Numbered from the stretch's first letter, positions 1 to 8,080 are shown. The stretch is DNA of 29,341 nucleotides from Bacillota bacterium (GCA_023393715.1 JAEXCD010000068.1:1-29341); one strand, 5' to 3'. A program made the numbers and translations. The notes: generated from the sequence alone by a model not told the origin.

Positions 1-215
1 GCCTGATGCACCGGCCGTTCATCGATGACCTGCTCCCACAAAAACGTCTCCTTGATCTGCCTCGGATCCTGTGCCGACACAATCCACGAATACGTCTGCA
101 GCGGCTTCTTCACCGCCGCTTTATTTACGCGATCCCCCGTCATCACCACCTGTCGGATGAGCTCCTGCTGCTGTGCCCAGTGGAGGATTTGTCGTGTGAA
201 ATCTTTTGCGGCCAT
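1..215 (-). CDS. Partial gene, aminoglycoside 6-adenylyltransferase-like N-terminus
   Basis: Only the first 71 codons are inside the window; the gene runs off the left edge. The start ATG (215-213) follows a GAGG ribosome binding site 6 bases upstream, and a TATAAT-like -10 lies at 251-256 on the same strand without a convincing -35. The peptide lines up in spacing with the N-terminus of AadE/ANT(6)-type nucleotidyltransferases: a helix, then VVMTGDRVN where the family has V-x-x-GSR-x-N, then TYSWIV where the family has the metal-binding DYDIV. So the family's Ser and both Asp of the catalytic motif appear replaced (Gly-Asp-Arg; Thr-Tyr-Ser). If the similarity is real the protein is probably not an active adenylyltransferase. 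The resemblance is from memory and over a short stretch, so the call is tentative; the open reading frame and start are much safer than the family. Confidence 0.5.
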   Translation of the reverse strand, partial: MAAKDFTRQILHWAQQQELIRQVVMTGDRVNKAAVKKPLQTYSWIVSAQDPRQIKETFLWEQVIDERPVHQ

Positions 216-318
216 ATCATCCTCTTTTCTGTTACGTTACGCTTTATTGTATTATAAAAGGCGAAAAAAAGGAAATCTTATCCCACAAAAGCAGCGTTTT
301 GCTGCCGAAAACATAAAA

Positions 319-345
319 AAGCAGGGGCGGTTTTCGCCCCTGCTT
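319..345 (-). terminator. Rho-independent terminator of the pyrophosphatase gene
   Basis: A 9-bp GC-rich perfect stem pairs 321-329 with 335-343 around a 5-base loop. Read on the minus strand it is followed by six T residues, 20 bases beyond the stop codon of the pyrophosphatase gene. It separates that gene from the partial gene at the left edge, which has its own ribosome binding site. Confidence 0.9.
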
Positions 346-365
346 CAAAAACACACAACCGCTCC

Positions 366-2348
366 TCAGTGGAGGAACAGCGGTACAAAGATCAGAGAAA
401 CCGTCGTCATCAGCTTGATCAGAATATTGATCGACGGGCCCGACGTATCCTTAAACGGATCGCCGACGGTATCGCCCGTAACGGCCGCTTTATGGGCTTC
501 ACTTCCCTTGCCGCCGTGCGCGCCGCTCTCGATATACTTCTTCGCGTTATCCCACGCACCGCCTGCATTGGACATAAAGATCGCCATCAGGACGCCGGTG
601 ATCAGTGCGCCGACCAGCAAGCCGCCCAGCGCCTCCGCGCCTAAGATCAGCCCGACGATAATGGGCGCGACAATCGCCAGACAACCCGGAATAATCATCT
701 TTTTCAGAGACGTACCCGTGCTGATGTCAATGCAGCGCGCGTAATCCGGCTTGACGGTCCCTTCGAGGATGCCCGGATTGGAGTGGAACTGACGGCGTAC
801 CTCCTGCACCATTGCATTTGCCGCAGAGCCGACGGCATCCATCGTCAACGCAGAGAACAGGAACGGCAGCATGCCGCCGATAAACATCCCCGCGATAACC
901 TGCGGATCCGTCGCATTCAGACCGGTCAGCTGAGCCGTCTGCGTATACGAGGCAAACAGTGCCAGCGCCGTGAGCGCCGCCGATCCGATCGCAAAGCCCT
1001 TGCCGATCGCCGCCGTCGTGTTTCCGACGGAGTCCAGCGTATCCGTGATCTCGCGTACCGATTCCGGCAGATGGCTCATCTCTGCGATGCCGCCCGCATT
1101 GTCCGCAACCGGGCCGTATGCGTCCACCGCAATCGTAATCGCTGACGTCGACAGCATACCCAGAGCCGCAAGCGCAATGCCGTACAGACCGCTGCCCACG
1201 GATGCGTCGTTCAGCGAAGCGAACGAAATGATAATGCCGACTGCGATGAGAATCATCGGCACCGCCGTCGACCTCATTCCCACGGACAGACCGGCGATAA
1301 TATCCGTCGCCGCGCCGGTTTCCGCCTCAGAAGCAATCTTCTTAACCGGAGCATACAGATCCGAGGTATAAAACTCCGTTACCTTTGAAATTAACAGGCC
1401 CACTGCGGTACCCGTCAAAACCGGAATGAACGGCTTTGCATTTCCGAAGATCAGGAAGCTGAAGATCAACGACGCCAGGACGACCACGCCGCCGGAAATC
1501 AATGTGCCCATGTTCAGTGATTTCTGCGGATTTCCGTCTCCGCGAACCGACTCGATGCCCACTAACGATGCCGCAATGCCGCAGGCGATGATGACGAGTG
1601 CAAACATCGCGCCCTTTTCGCCGAACGCGACCGCGCCCAACGCCAGTGCAGAGAGAATCGCGCCGACGTAGGATTCAAACAGATCTGCGCCCATTCCTGC
1701 AACGTCGCCGACGTTATCCCCGACGTTATCCGCAATAACGGCAGGATTACGCGGATCGTCCTCCGGAATGCCCGCCTCGACCTTGCCGACCAAGTCCGCG
1801 CCGACATCCGCCGCCTTCGTGTAGATGCCGCCGCCGACGCGCGCAAACAACGCCACGAACGAGGCCCCGAGACTGAATCCCGTGATAATAGCCGTATCCT
1901 TAAAGATTAAGTAAAAAACAGTCATGCCCAATGCGCCCAGGCCGGTAACCATTAAGCCCATGACCGCGCCGCTCGAAAACGCGATCTGCAGCGCCGCCTT
2001 CATGCCTTTGGTGCTCGCCGCATTCGCCGTGCGGACATTTGCACTCGTCGCCGAATTCATTCCCATCCAGCCGGCGATCATGGAGCACAGCGCGCCAAAT
2101 AAAAAGCACACAGCTGTTGGCCAGCTATGCAGCACCAGACCGATAATGAGAAATAATGCCACGATGAAAATCGCGATACTGCGGTACTCGCGTTTCAGAA
2201 ACGCAAACGCGCCCTCCCGGATGAACGAGGCAATTTCCTGCATTACCCCTGTACCGGGCTTTGCCTGCTGAATCGTCAGCAGCTTCTGCATCGCAAACCC
2301 AATCGCTACTGCGCCTGCAACGATCGCGAGAATGCCATAGACAAACAT
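366..2348 (-). CDS. hppA: K+-dependent membrane-bound ion-translocating pyrophosphatase
   Basis: 660-residue integral membrane protein that couples hydrolysis of pyrophosphate to pumping of H+ or Na+ across the cytoplasmic membrane. The length and about 16 hydrophobic segments fit the family. Diagnostic motifs are intact: DVGADLVGKVE (181-191), the acidic PPi/Mg site EDDPRNP just after it, and DNVGDNVGD (207-215). In the segment GNTTAAIGK (442-450) the Ala at 446 and Gly at 449 match the K+-dependent subfamily; K+-independent enzymes carry Lys at the first of these. Glu225 in DLFESYVG occupies the helix-6 position seen in Na+-pumping enzymes but also in some proton pumps, so the ion is not settled. 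The ATG follows AGGAGGG at 6 bases. Monocistronic: terminator downstream, divergent mscL upstream. Confidence 0.96.
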   Translation of the reverse strand: MFVYGILAIVAGAVAIGFAMQKLLTIQQAKPGTGVMQEIASFIREGAFAFLKREYRSIAIFIVALFLIIGLVLHSWPTAVCFLFGALCSMIAGWMGMNSATSANVRTANAASTKGMKAALQIAFSSGAVMGLMVTGLGALGMTVFYLIFKDTAIITGFSLGASFVALFARVGGGIYTKAADVGADLVGKVEAGIPEDDPRNPAVIADNVGDNVGDVAGMGADLFESYVGAILSALALGAVAFGEKGAMFALVIIACGIAASLVGIESVRGDGNPQKSLNMGTLISGGVVVLASLIFSFLIFGNAKPFIPVLTGTAVGLLISKVTEFYTSDLYAPVKKIASEAETGAATDIIAGLSVGMRSTAVPMILIAVGIIISFASLNDASVGSGLYGIALAALGMLSTSAITIAVDAYGPVADNAGGIAEMSHLPESVREITDTLDSVGNTTAAIGKGFAIGSAALTALALFASYTQTAQLTGLNATDPQVIAGMFIGGMLPFLFSALTMDAVGSAANAMVQEVRRQFHSNPGILEGTVKPDYARCIDISTGTSLKKMIIPGCLAIVAPIIVGLILGAEALGGLLVGALITGVLMAIFMSNAGGAWDNAKKYIESGAHGGKGSEAHKAAVTGDTVGDPFKDTSGPSINILIKLMTTVSLIFVPLFLH

Positions 2349-2412
2349 AGAACCCTCCTAAGTAATCGATTTCAACTCCGCTTCGAATCAAAGCGGTTTG
2401 ACAGTTCAATCC

Positions 2413-2418
2413 ATTATA
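2413..2418 (-). promoter_or_regulatory. Probable -10 element of the pyrophosphatase promoter
   Basis: On the minus strand the hexamer reads TATAAT and lies 65 bases upstream of the hppA start codon. No good -35 hexamer is found at 16-18 bases spacing, so only the -10 is supported. The 222-base gap 2349-2570 between hppA and mscL must hold both divergent promoters; a TATACT at 2497-2502 could be the mscL -10, again with a poor -35. Confidence 0.4.
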
Positions 2419-2570
2419 CACTGTTTTGCCGTCTCTTGCTGCCTTTTTTATAAAACATTTTAGCAAAACCTATAGCATATTCCTGTCACATAGGGGTATA
2501 CTAAGGACAAAATGTAAGAAAGCCACATTTCATGCGGCTTCTACGTGTTTCTCAACAGGAGGAGAAAAAA

Positions 2571-2972
2571 ATGCTGAAGGAATTTAAGGATTTTATCGCA
2601 CGAGGCAATGTGCTCGATATGGCCATTGGTGTCATTATCGCCGGCGCATTCAAGGCCATTATCGATTCATTGGTCGCTGACCTGCTGACTCCGCTGCTCA
2701 GCGGCGTCACGGGAGGCGTCAACTTCAAGGACTGGGTCGTCACCGCCGGAAGTATGCAGTTTGGCGTCGGAACCTTTATCAATACGATCATTTCTTTCTT
2801 GATTATCGCCTTTGTCATGTTCCTCATCGTGAAGGCCTTCAATCGGGCAAGAGCGAAAAAAACGCCCGCAGAGAAAGCGGCTCCGACGACAAAGACCTGT
2901 CCCTACTGCAAGAGCGAAATCAACATCGAAGCCACGCGCTGCCCGAATTGCACGAGCGAGCTGCACGAGTAA
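2571..2972 (+). CDS. mscL: Large-conductance mechanosensitive channel with C-terminal zinc ribbon
   Basis: 133-residue MscL, the pentameric membrane valve that opens on osmotic down-shock. The N-terminal amphipathic helix and first transmembrane helix (FKDFIARGNVLDMAIGVIIA) are typical, followed by the periplasmic-side loop GGVNFKDWV and a second transmembrane helix (about 62-85). The usual C-terminal helical bundle is replaced by a short basic linker and a four-cysteine ribbon, CPYC...CPNC (about 108-126), a form seen in MscL of other Firmicutes. The ATG at 2571 is chosen over an in-frame upstream ATG at 2532 because AGGAGG sits 7 bases before it and the family N-terminus begins there. Single gene, with its own terminator downstream. 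Confidence 0.95.
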   Translation: MLKEFKDFIARGNVLDMAIGVIIAGAFKAIIDSLVADLLTPLLSGVTGGVNFKDWVVTAGSMQFGVGTFINTIISFLIIAFVMFLIVKAFNRARAKKTPAEKAAPTTKTCPYCKSEINIEATRCPNCTSELHE

Positions 2973-3080
2973 CACCGCCTCTGATCTGATAGTCGCCCCG
3001 CAAAGGAGCGAAGCGGTAACGGCGGTAACGTCTCGGAGCGCGTTTGCGCCTCAGAACCGCCCCTTACCCCCCACAACGCA

Positions 3081-3124
3081 AAAGCAACCCGGTTGAGCTC
3101 ATCGAGTCCCGGGTTGCTTTTTAT
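3081..3124 (+). terminator. Rho-independent terminator after mscL, possibly bidirectional
   Basis: A perfect 12-bp stem pairs 3081-3092 with 3109-3120 around a 16-base loop and runs into TTTTT on the plus strand. On the minus strand a CTTTTG tract gives a weaker tail, so it may also end the convergent RNase H transcript. The rest of the gap 2973-3215 holds only a short GC-rich stretch with the direct repeat GCGGTAACG and no supported gene. Confidence 0.85.
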
Positions 3125-3215
3125 GTCCCAAATCTCCGGTATCCAACCGGCGCTGCCTGTCTCCCGGAGCTCCGATACGGTCGACGCAGGCACGCTCCTT
3201 CGACCGCGTCCGCAG

Positions 3216-3833
3216 TCAGACCGCCTCCTCGTTCGGCAATATACCGCATCCCTTTTTCGCCAGGCGATCCGCCTCTTCGTTGTGCGGATTACCCGTATGC
3301 GCGGCAACCTTTACAAAACGAAGCTCGAGCCGATCCTGAATCGAGGCACAATATGCGCGGTAGCGCTGCGTCAGCGGCAGATTCGCCTTCCACTCCGCCA
3401 GCGCCCAGTGACGAATGCCCGCATAGTCATAGTACAGCGTCAGCCGCTTCATCCCGCGGTCTACGGCCAACTCCATCGCCTTGGTCGCCGCCAGAACCTC
3501 CCCTGCGACATTTCGGCTTTTTGCGTCATCCGTCTGCGCCTGACCGGAAAAACGCTCCGCCTTTCCGGCGGTAAAGGCGACAATGCCGTAGCCGAAAAAC
3601 CCGGTTTTTGCGTTGTAGCTTCCGTCGACGTAAGCGACCATTTCGTCGTCGGAAAGCTGCTCCGGATTCTGTTCCGGAACCGCTTCGGGCCCTTCGATGA
3701 AATGCTGCGCTTCCTCTTGCGTATCAAATTTTTTGAACTGCGCTCCCGGAAAACCGTGCACCTGCTCCTGACATGCCGCCCATGTCGTGTAAATGCCCGG
3801 CTTTTTCCCGATGCGTACGGCGTAATACTTCAT
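3216..3833 (-). CDS. rnhA: Ribonuclease H with N-terminal viroplasmin (RNA-binding) domain
   Basis: 205-residue RNase H1 that cuts the RNA strand of RNA-DNA hybrids in the cytoplasm. Residues 1-45 form the small Caulimovirus-viroplasmin/HBD-type domain (KYYAVRIGKKPGIYTTW) that binds hybrids; residues 65-200 are the catalytic fold. All four carboxylates are present: Asp70 in YVDGS, Glu112 in GEVLA, Asp136 in YYDYAG and Asp189 in NEEADRLAK, the last after the His loop HTGNPHN. Two ATGs stand six bases apart; the second (3833) is chosen because GAGG lies 7 bases before it, while the first is only one base from it. Promoter TTGGCA-17-TATAAT upstream. Monocistronic and divergent from the MarR-ABC operon. 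Confidence 0.93.
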   Translation of the reverse strand: MKYYAVRIGKKPGIYTTWAACQEQVHGFPGAQFKKFDTQEEAQHFIEGPEAVPEQNPEQLSDDEMVAYVDGSYNAKTGFFGYGIVAFTAGKAERFSGQAQTDDAKSRNVAGEVLAATKAMELAVDRGMKRLTLYYDYAGIRHWALAEWKANLPLTQRYRAYCASIQDRLELRFVKVAAHTGNPHNEEADRLAKKGCGILPNEEAV

Positions 3834-3857
3834 GCTCATTCCTCACTTCCTTTGTCC

Positions 3858-3886
3858 ATTATAACGAAGCGCCGTACCAATGCCAA
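3858..3886 (-). promoter_or_regulatory. Sigma-A-type promoter of the RNase H gene
   Basis: On the minus strand TTGGCA (3881-3886) and TATAAT (3858-3863) are separated by 17 bases, five of six and six of six matches to consensus. The -10 lies 24 bases upstream of the chosen ATG, giving a short leader. Confidence 0.75.
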
Positions 3887-3916
3887 TTTTCACCGATTCG
3901 CCGCCCCTTCGCCTCG

Positions 3917-3944
3917 TTGACTTTTTTTCCTTTTTCTATATAAT
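3917..3944 (+). promoter_or_regulatory. Sigma-A-type promoter of the MarR-ABC exporter operon
   Basis: TTGACT (3917-3922) and TATAAT (3939-3944) are 16 bases apart, directed towards the MarR gene at 4011. The -10 overlaps the palindromic operator that follows. It is back-to-back with the RNase H promoter, the two -35 elements being about 30 bases apart. Confidence 0.75.
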
Positions 3945-3961
3945 TAGGTACCTAACTAATT
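3942..3961. promoter_or_regulatory. Probable MarR-type operator overlapping the -10
   Basis: The 20-base site AATTAGGTACCTAACTAATT holds two nested symmetries: a perfect 12-bp palindrome TTAGGTACCTAA (3944-3955), and outer arms AATTAG / CTAATT 8 bases apart. TTAG-type half sites of this kind are usual for MarR regulators that control an adjacent ABC exporter. Occupancy would cover the -10, so negative autoregulation is inferred. Confidence 0.7.
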
Positions 3962-4010
3962 TTATACTGAACTCCTCCGGGAGGAGCACATTTCGAAAGG
4001 AAGGTTCACG

Positions 4011-4436
4011 ATGGAACATCGTCCCCCGATTACACGCACAATCGGCCGACTGGCCCGCAAAATCCGGCGCCGGATCGATCGATTGACCTCAGAGGAAGGC
4101 GTCTTCAGCGGGTCACAGGGCCGCGTCTTACATTTTATTCTGGCGAACTCTGACGGACTCTTTCAGAAGGACATTGAACGCGCCTTCGGTTTCCGGCCGC
4201 CGACGGCCAGTGAGCTGCTGAAGGCATTGGAGGCTCAGGGTCTGATCTCGCGCAAAGCCGCGAAGGACGATGCCCGATATAAGGAAATCCGCCCCACGGA
4301 AAAGGCGCTGCTGTACAAGCCCGCCGTCATCAACGGGCTTCGGGAGCTTGAGCGTCAGGCAACCGCAGGCCTGTCAGAACAGGAGCTCGCCGAGCTGCGC
4401 CGCATCCTCGAGATCATGGCTCAGAATCTTTCCTGA
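4011..4436 (+). CDS. MarR-family transcriptional regulator
   Basis: 141-residue winged-helix regulator. After an N-terminal dimerisation helix the segment QGRVLHFILANSDGLFQKDIERAF and RPPTASELLKALEAQGLISR (about 42-86) gives the helix-turn-helix and recognition helix; KDDARYKEIRPTEKA is the wing, with the Asp-x-Arg pair common in the family; the rest is the C-terminal dimerisation helix pair. The ATG follows AAAGGAAGG at about 6 bases. It is the first gene of an operon with the two ABC genes, 22 bases before the next start codon. It probably represses this operon through the palindrome in its promoter and is released by a compound that the exporter removes; the ligand cannot be read from the sequence. 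Confidence 0.9.
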   Translation: MEHRPPITRTIGRLARKIRRRIDRLTSEEGVFSGSQGRVLHFILANSDGLFQKDIERAFGFRPPTASELLKALEAQGLISRKAAKDDARYKEIRPTEKALLYKPAVINGLRELERQATAGLSEQELAELRRILEIMAQNLS

Positions 4437-4458
4437 CCGACCGATAGAAAGGAACATT

Positions 4459-6198
4459 ATGATTCGCACATTATTACATTCCGTTCGGGAATATCGGCGA
4501 GAATCTTTTCTCGCGCCGCTTTGCGTCACGCTGGAGGTCATTCTCGAAATTCTCATTCCCTTTTTCATGGCCCGGCTCGTCGACTTCGGCATTGAGCTGG
4601 GACGCCTGGACGTCACGCTGCGCTACGGCGCGCTCCTGCTCGTCTGTGCCCTCTTTTCGCTCCTGTTCGGCATTCTATCCGGATGGTATGCCGCACGCGC
4701 ATCCAGCGGCTTTGCCAAAAATCTGCGCAAGGATATTTTTGAACGCGTCCAGAGCTTTTCCTTTGCAAACATCGACCGATTTTCGGCCTCCGGACTCGTC
4801 ACGCGTCTGACCACGGACGTCAGCAATGTGCAGAATGCCTATCAGATGATCATCCGCATTCTCATCCGCGCGCCGTTGATGATGCTTTTCTCATTGTTTA
4901 TGGTGTCGCGCATCAACGCGCGCCTGACGATGATCTTTCTCGTCGCCATTCCGGCGCTCGGCGGCGGACTGTTTCTCATTATTTTCAAGGCGCTCCCGCA
5001 TTTCGAGAGGGTCTTTCAGACCTATGATCATCTGAACGAAACCGTCCGCGAGAATGTCTCCGCCGTGCGCGTCGTCAAGGCCTATGTCCGGCAGGAACAC
5101 GAAATCGATAAATTTGAGCACGTTTCCAAATCCATTTACGATCAGTTCAGCACCGCGGAAAAGATTGTCGCCTGGACCGCCCCGATCATGCAGTTTTCGA
5201 TATACACCGTCATTCTCGTCATCTCATGGATCGCGGCGCCGATGATCCTGAGCAATATCATGACGACCGGTGAGCTGATGAGCCTCATGGTATATGTCAT
5301 GCAGATTCTGAGCAGCCTGATGATGATTTCGATGGTCTTTGTCATGACCATCATCGCACAGACCTCCGCCGAGCGCATTTCGGAGGCGCTTCGGGAAAAA
5401 CCGTCGTTGGTCTCCCCTGAAAACGCGCGGATGGAGGTGCCGGACGGCTCGATTCGTTTCGATCACGTCTGCTTCGGTTATACGAATACCGCAGAGAAGC
5501 TCGTTCTGCGCGGCATCGACCTGAGTATTCAGTCGGGCGAAACCATCGGGATCATCGGCGGAACGGGCAGCGGAAAATCCTCGCTGATTCAGCTGCTGCC
5601 CCGACTGTACGATGTGCTGTCCGGATCCGTCTCGGTCGGCGGCCACGATGTTCGCGAATACGACCTCGACGTACTTCGGGGTCAGGTTGCCATCGTACTG
5701 CAAAAGAACCTTCTTTTTTCCGGATCCATTCGCGAAAATCTTCGCTGGGGAAATCCGGACGCAACCGATGAAGAAATAAAAGCCGCCTGCCGTCTGGCAC
5801 AGGCAGACAGCTTTATCGCCGAGCTCCCCGACGGATACGACACTCACGTCGAACAGGGCGGCGTGAACTTCTCGGGCGGGCAGCGCCAACGCCTATGCAT
5901 CGCCCGCGCCCTTCTGAAAAAGCCCAAAATTTTTATTCTGGACGATTCCACGAGCGCCGTCGACACCAAAACCGATGCCGCCATCCGGGAAGCCTTCCGC
6001 ACGGAGCTCCCCGAAATGACGAAGCTCATCATTGCGCAGCGCATTTCGTCCATCGAGGACGCCGATCGCGTGATCGTCCTCGACAACGGCAGGCTGAGCG
6101 CCTTTGATACGCCGGAGCATCTTCGCACGGACAACGCGATCTACCGGGAGGTATACGAATCGCAAATGAAAGGAGCGGCTTTATATGGACAGGAATAA
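4459..6198 (+). CDS. ABC exporter half-transporter, degenerate-site subunit (TM287/LmrC-like)
   Basis: 579-residue fusion of a six-helix exporter membrane domain (about 1-320) and an ATPase domain (about 340-579). Walker A GGTGSGKS is at 367-374 and the signature FSGGQ at 471-475. Walker B reads FILDDSTS, so the catalytic Glu is Asp496, and the switch His is Gln527 (IIAQRIS). This is the pattern of the TM287-type subunit of heterodimeric exporters: it donates a good signature to the partner's active site but its own site cannot hydrolyse efficiently. The start ATG at 4459 follows AAAGGAAC; a much longer open frame upstream overlaps the MarR gene and has no family similarity. Its end overlaps the next gene by 14 bases. 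Likely multidrug or peptide/lipid export; the substrate is unknown. Confidence 0.93.
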   Translation: MIRTLLHSVREYRRESFLAPLCVTLEVILEILIPFFMARLVDFGIELGRLDVTLRYGALLLVCALFSLLFGILSGWYAARASSGFAKNLRKDIFERVQSFSFANIDRFSASGLVTRLTTDVSNVQNAYQMIIRILIRAPLMMLFSLFMVSRINARLTMIFLVAIPALGGGLFLIIFKALPHFERVFQTYDHLNETVRENVSAVRVVKAYVRQEHEIDKFEHVSKSIYDQFSTAEKIVAWTAPIMQFSIYTVILVISWIAAPMILSNIMTTGELMSLMVYVMQILSSLMMISMVFVMTIIAQTSAERISEALREKPSLVSPENARMEVPDGSIRFDHVCFGYTNTAEKLVLRGIDLSIQSGETIGIIGGTGSGKSSLIQLLPRLYDVLSGSVSVGGHDVREYDLDVLRGQVAIVLQKNLLFSGSIRENLRWGNPDATDEEIKAACRLAQADSFIAELPDGYDTHVEQGGVNFSGGQRQRLCIARALLKKPKIFILDDSTSAVDTKTDAAIREAFRTELPEMTKLIIAQRISSIEDADRVIVLDNGRLSAFDTPEHLRTDNAIYREVYESQMKGAALYGQE

Positions 6199-8065
6199 AC
6201 GATCGGCCGCTTCGCTCGGCAAAACGGTAAAGCGTCTTTTGGCGTATATTACCGGGCCCTATCGGCTGCAGCTCGTTTTCGTGGTCATCACCATCCTCAT
6301 CAGCGCTCTGGCAGGCATGGCCGGGTCTCTCTTTCTCCGCTTTCTGATCGATGATTTCATTACGCCGATGCTCTCGAGCGGATCGACCGACTTTGCCCCG
6401 CTGGTTCGTATGACGCTCCTGTACGGAAGCCTGTACTATGCCGGCGTCCTCTGTACCTACGTCTACAACCGGCTCATGGTCAACATTGGTCAGGGCGTCC
6501 TCAAAAACATTCGCGACGAGCTGTTTACGCACATGCAGGGCCTGTCGATTCACTATTTCGACACGCATTCGCACGGAGAGCTGATGAGCCTCTACACAAA
6601 CGACACCGATACGCTTCGTCAGATGATCTCCATGAGCATTCCTCAGGGGCTTTCCTCGCTGTGTACGATCGTCACGGTCTTTATTGTCATGGTATCGCTG
6701 AGCATTCCGCTGACGCTGATCACCTTGGCCAATGTCTTCGCCATGCTGTTCGTCACCCGACACATCGGAGGGCGTGCCGGACGCTACTTCAAAGCGCAGC
6801 AGCAGGATCTCGGCGCGTTGAACGGCTATATCGAAGAGATGCTGAGCGGACAAAAGGTCATCAAGGTTTTCTCGCATGAGCAGCAGGTGTGCGAAGCATT
6901 TTCGCAGCGAAACGAAGCGCTCTGTACGAGTGCGACAAAGGCCAACGCCTTCGCCAACATCATCATGCCGATCATGGGCAATCTGGGGCATTTGCATTAC
7001 GTCTTTACTGCCATTTTGGGCGGCGTTCTCGCCGTTACCGGCGTTTTGCCGATGACGCTTGGCACGCTCGCTACCTTTCTGCAGCTGACGCGCAGCTTTG
7101 ACATGCCCTTTTCACAGATTTCCCAGCAGCTCAATTCCATCCTGATGGCGCTGGCTGGCGCCGAACGCATCTTTACATTGATCGATGAAGCGCCGGAAAG
7201 CGACCTCGGCGCGATTACCCTGAGCGACGTGCGCAAGACAGCGGATGGCGCCCTCATCGAAAGCGACGGCCGCACGGGGCTGTGGGCGTGGAAGGTCCCT
7301 CAGGAGGACGGCTCGTTCCGCTTTGTTCCGCTGCGCGGAGACGTTCGCTTCGACGATCTCGATTTCGGCTATGAGCCCGGCAAAACGATCCTGCACAACA
7401 TCTCGCTCTACGCCGAGCCGGGTCAAAAGGTCGCCTTTGTCGGCTCCACCGGCGCAGGAAAGACCACCATCACCAACCTGATCAACCGCTTCTACGACGT
7501 CCCGTCCGGCAAAATCCGCTACGACGGCATCGATATCAACCAAATTCGAAAGTCCGATCTCCGGCGAAGCCTCGGCATCGTCCTGCAGGATACGCACCTG
7601 TTTACCGGCACGATTGCCGACAACATCCGGTACGGAAAACTCAACGCCACGGATGGGGAGGTGGTGGCCGCCGCGCGCCTCGCCCATGCCGATTACTTCA
7701 TCCAGCAGCTCCCGAACGGCTACGACACCGTTATTTCCGGGGACAGCAGCGAATTGTCTCAGGGACAGTGCCAGCTCCTGGCTATTGCCCGGGCGGCGAT
7801 CGCCGATCCGCCGGTGCTGATTTTGGATGAAGCGACCTCGAGCATCGACACACGCACCGAATCGATTGTGCAGCAGGGCATGGACGCGCTGATGTACGGG
7901 CGCACCGTCTTCGTCATTGCGCACCGCCTGTCCACCATCCGAAACGCCGATGTCATCCTCGTCCTCGAGCACGGCCGCATCATCGAGCGCGGCACACACG
8001 AGCAGCTTCTGGCGCAAAAAGGAACGTACTACCGCCTCTATACCGGAGCCACCGAGCTCTCGTGA
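6185..8065 (+). CDS. ABC exporter half-transporter, catalytic-site subunit (TM288/LmrD-like)
   Basis: 626-residue partner of the preceding gene: six-helix membrane domain (about 15-325) and ATPase domain (about 385-620). Walker A GSTGAGKT is at 420-427, Walker B ends in Asp548-Glu549 (ILDEATS) and the switch His580 is present, so this subunit supplies the catalytic residues. Its signature is LSQGQ (524-528), the altered form typical of TM288/LmrD-type subunits. An extra 50-residue stretch (about 340-390) between the two domains, rich in Asp and Trp, is longer than in the partner. The ATG at 6185 has AAAGGAG 8 bases upstream inside the previous gene, so translation is probably coupled. The two proteins are inferred to form one heterodimeric exporter. 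Confidence 0.93.
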   Translation: MDRNKRSAASLGKTVKRLLAYITGPYRLQLVFVVITILISALAGMAGSLFLRFLIDDFITPMLSSGSTDFAPLVRMTLLYGSLYYAGVLCTYVYNRLMVNIGQGVLKNIRDELFTHMQGLSIHYFDTHSHGELMSLYTNDTDTLRQMISMSIPQGLSSLCTIVTVFIVMVSLSIPLTLITLANVFAMLFVTRHIGGRAGRYFKAQQQDLGALNGYIEEMLSGQKVIKVFSHEQQVCEAFSQRNEALCTSATKANAFANIIMPIMGNLGHLHYVFTAILGGVLAVTGVLPMTLGTLATFLQLTRSFDMPFSQISQQLNSILMALAGAERIFTLIDEAPESDLGAITLSDVRKTADGALIESDGRTGLWAWKVPQEDGSFRFVPLRGDVRFDDLDFGYEPGKTILHNISLYAEPGQKVAFVGSTGAGKTTITNLINRFYDVPSGKIRYDGIDINQIRKSDLRRSLGIVLQDTHLFTGTIADNIRYGKLNATDGEVVAAARLAHADYFIQQLPNGYDTVISGDSSELSQGQCQLLAIARAAIADPPVLILDEATSSIDTRTESIVQQGMDALMYGRTVFVIAHRLSTIRNADVILVLEHGRIIERGTHEQLLAQKGTYYRLYTGATELS

Positions 8066-8080
8066 TGCGCCGTCCATAGA

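Noticed and set aside
2973..3080. Repeated GCGGTAACG units after mscL, considered as a small repeat array.
   Set aside because: Only two imperfect copies exist and no further units are seen in the window.
3216..3833. RNase H with viroplasmin domain as a sign of a retroelement or viral gene.
   Set aside because: This architecture is a normal chromosomal RNase H1 form in many Firmicutes, and no reverse transcriptase or mobile gene lies nearby.
4270..4458. A 63-codon N-terminal extension of the first ABC gene overlapping the MarR gene.
   Set aside because: The extension is the MarR gene read in another frame; a ribosome binding site and the family N-terminus support the ATG at 4459.
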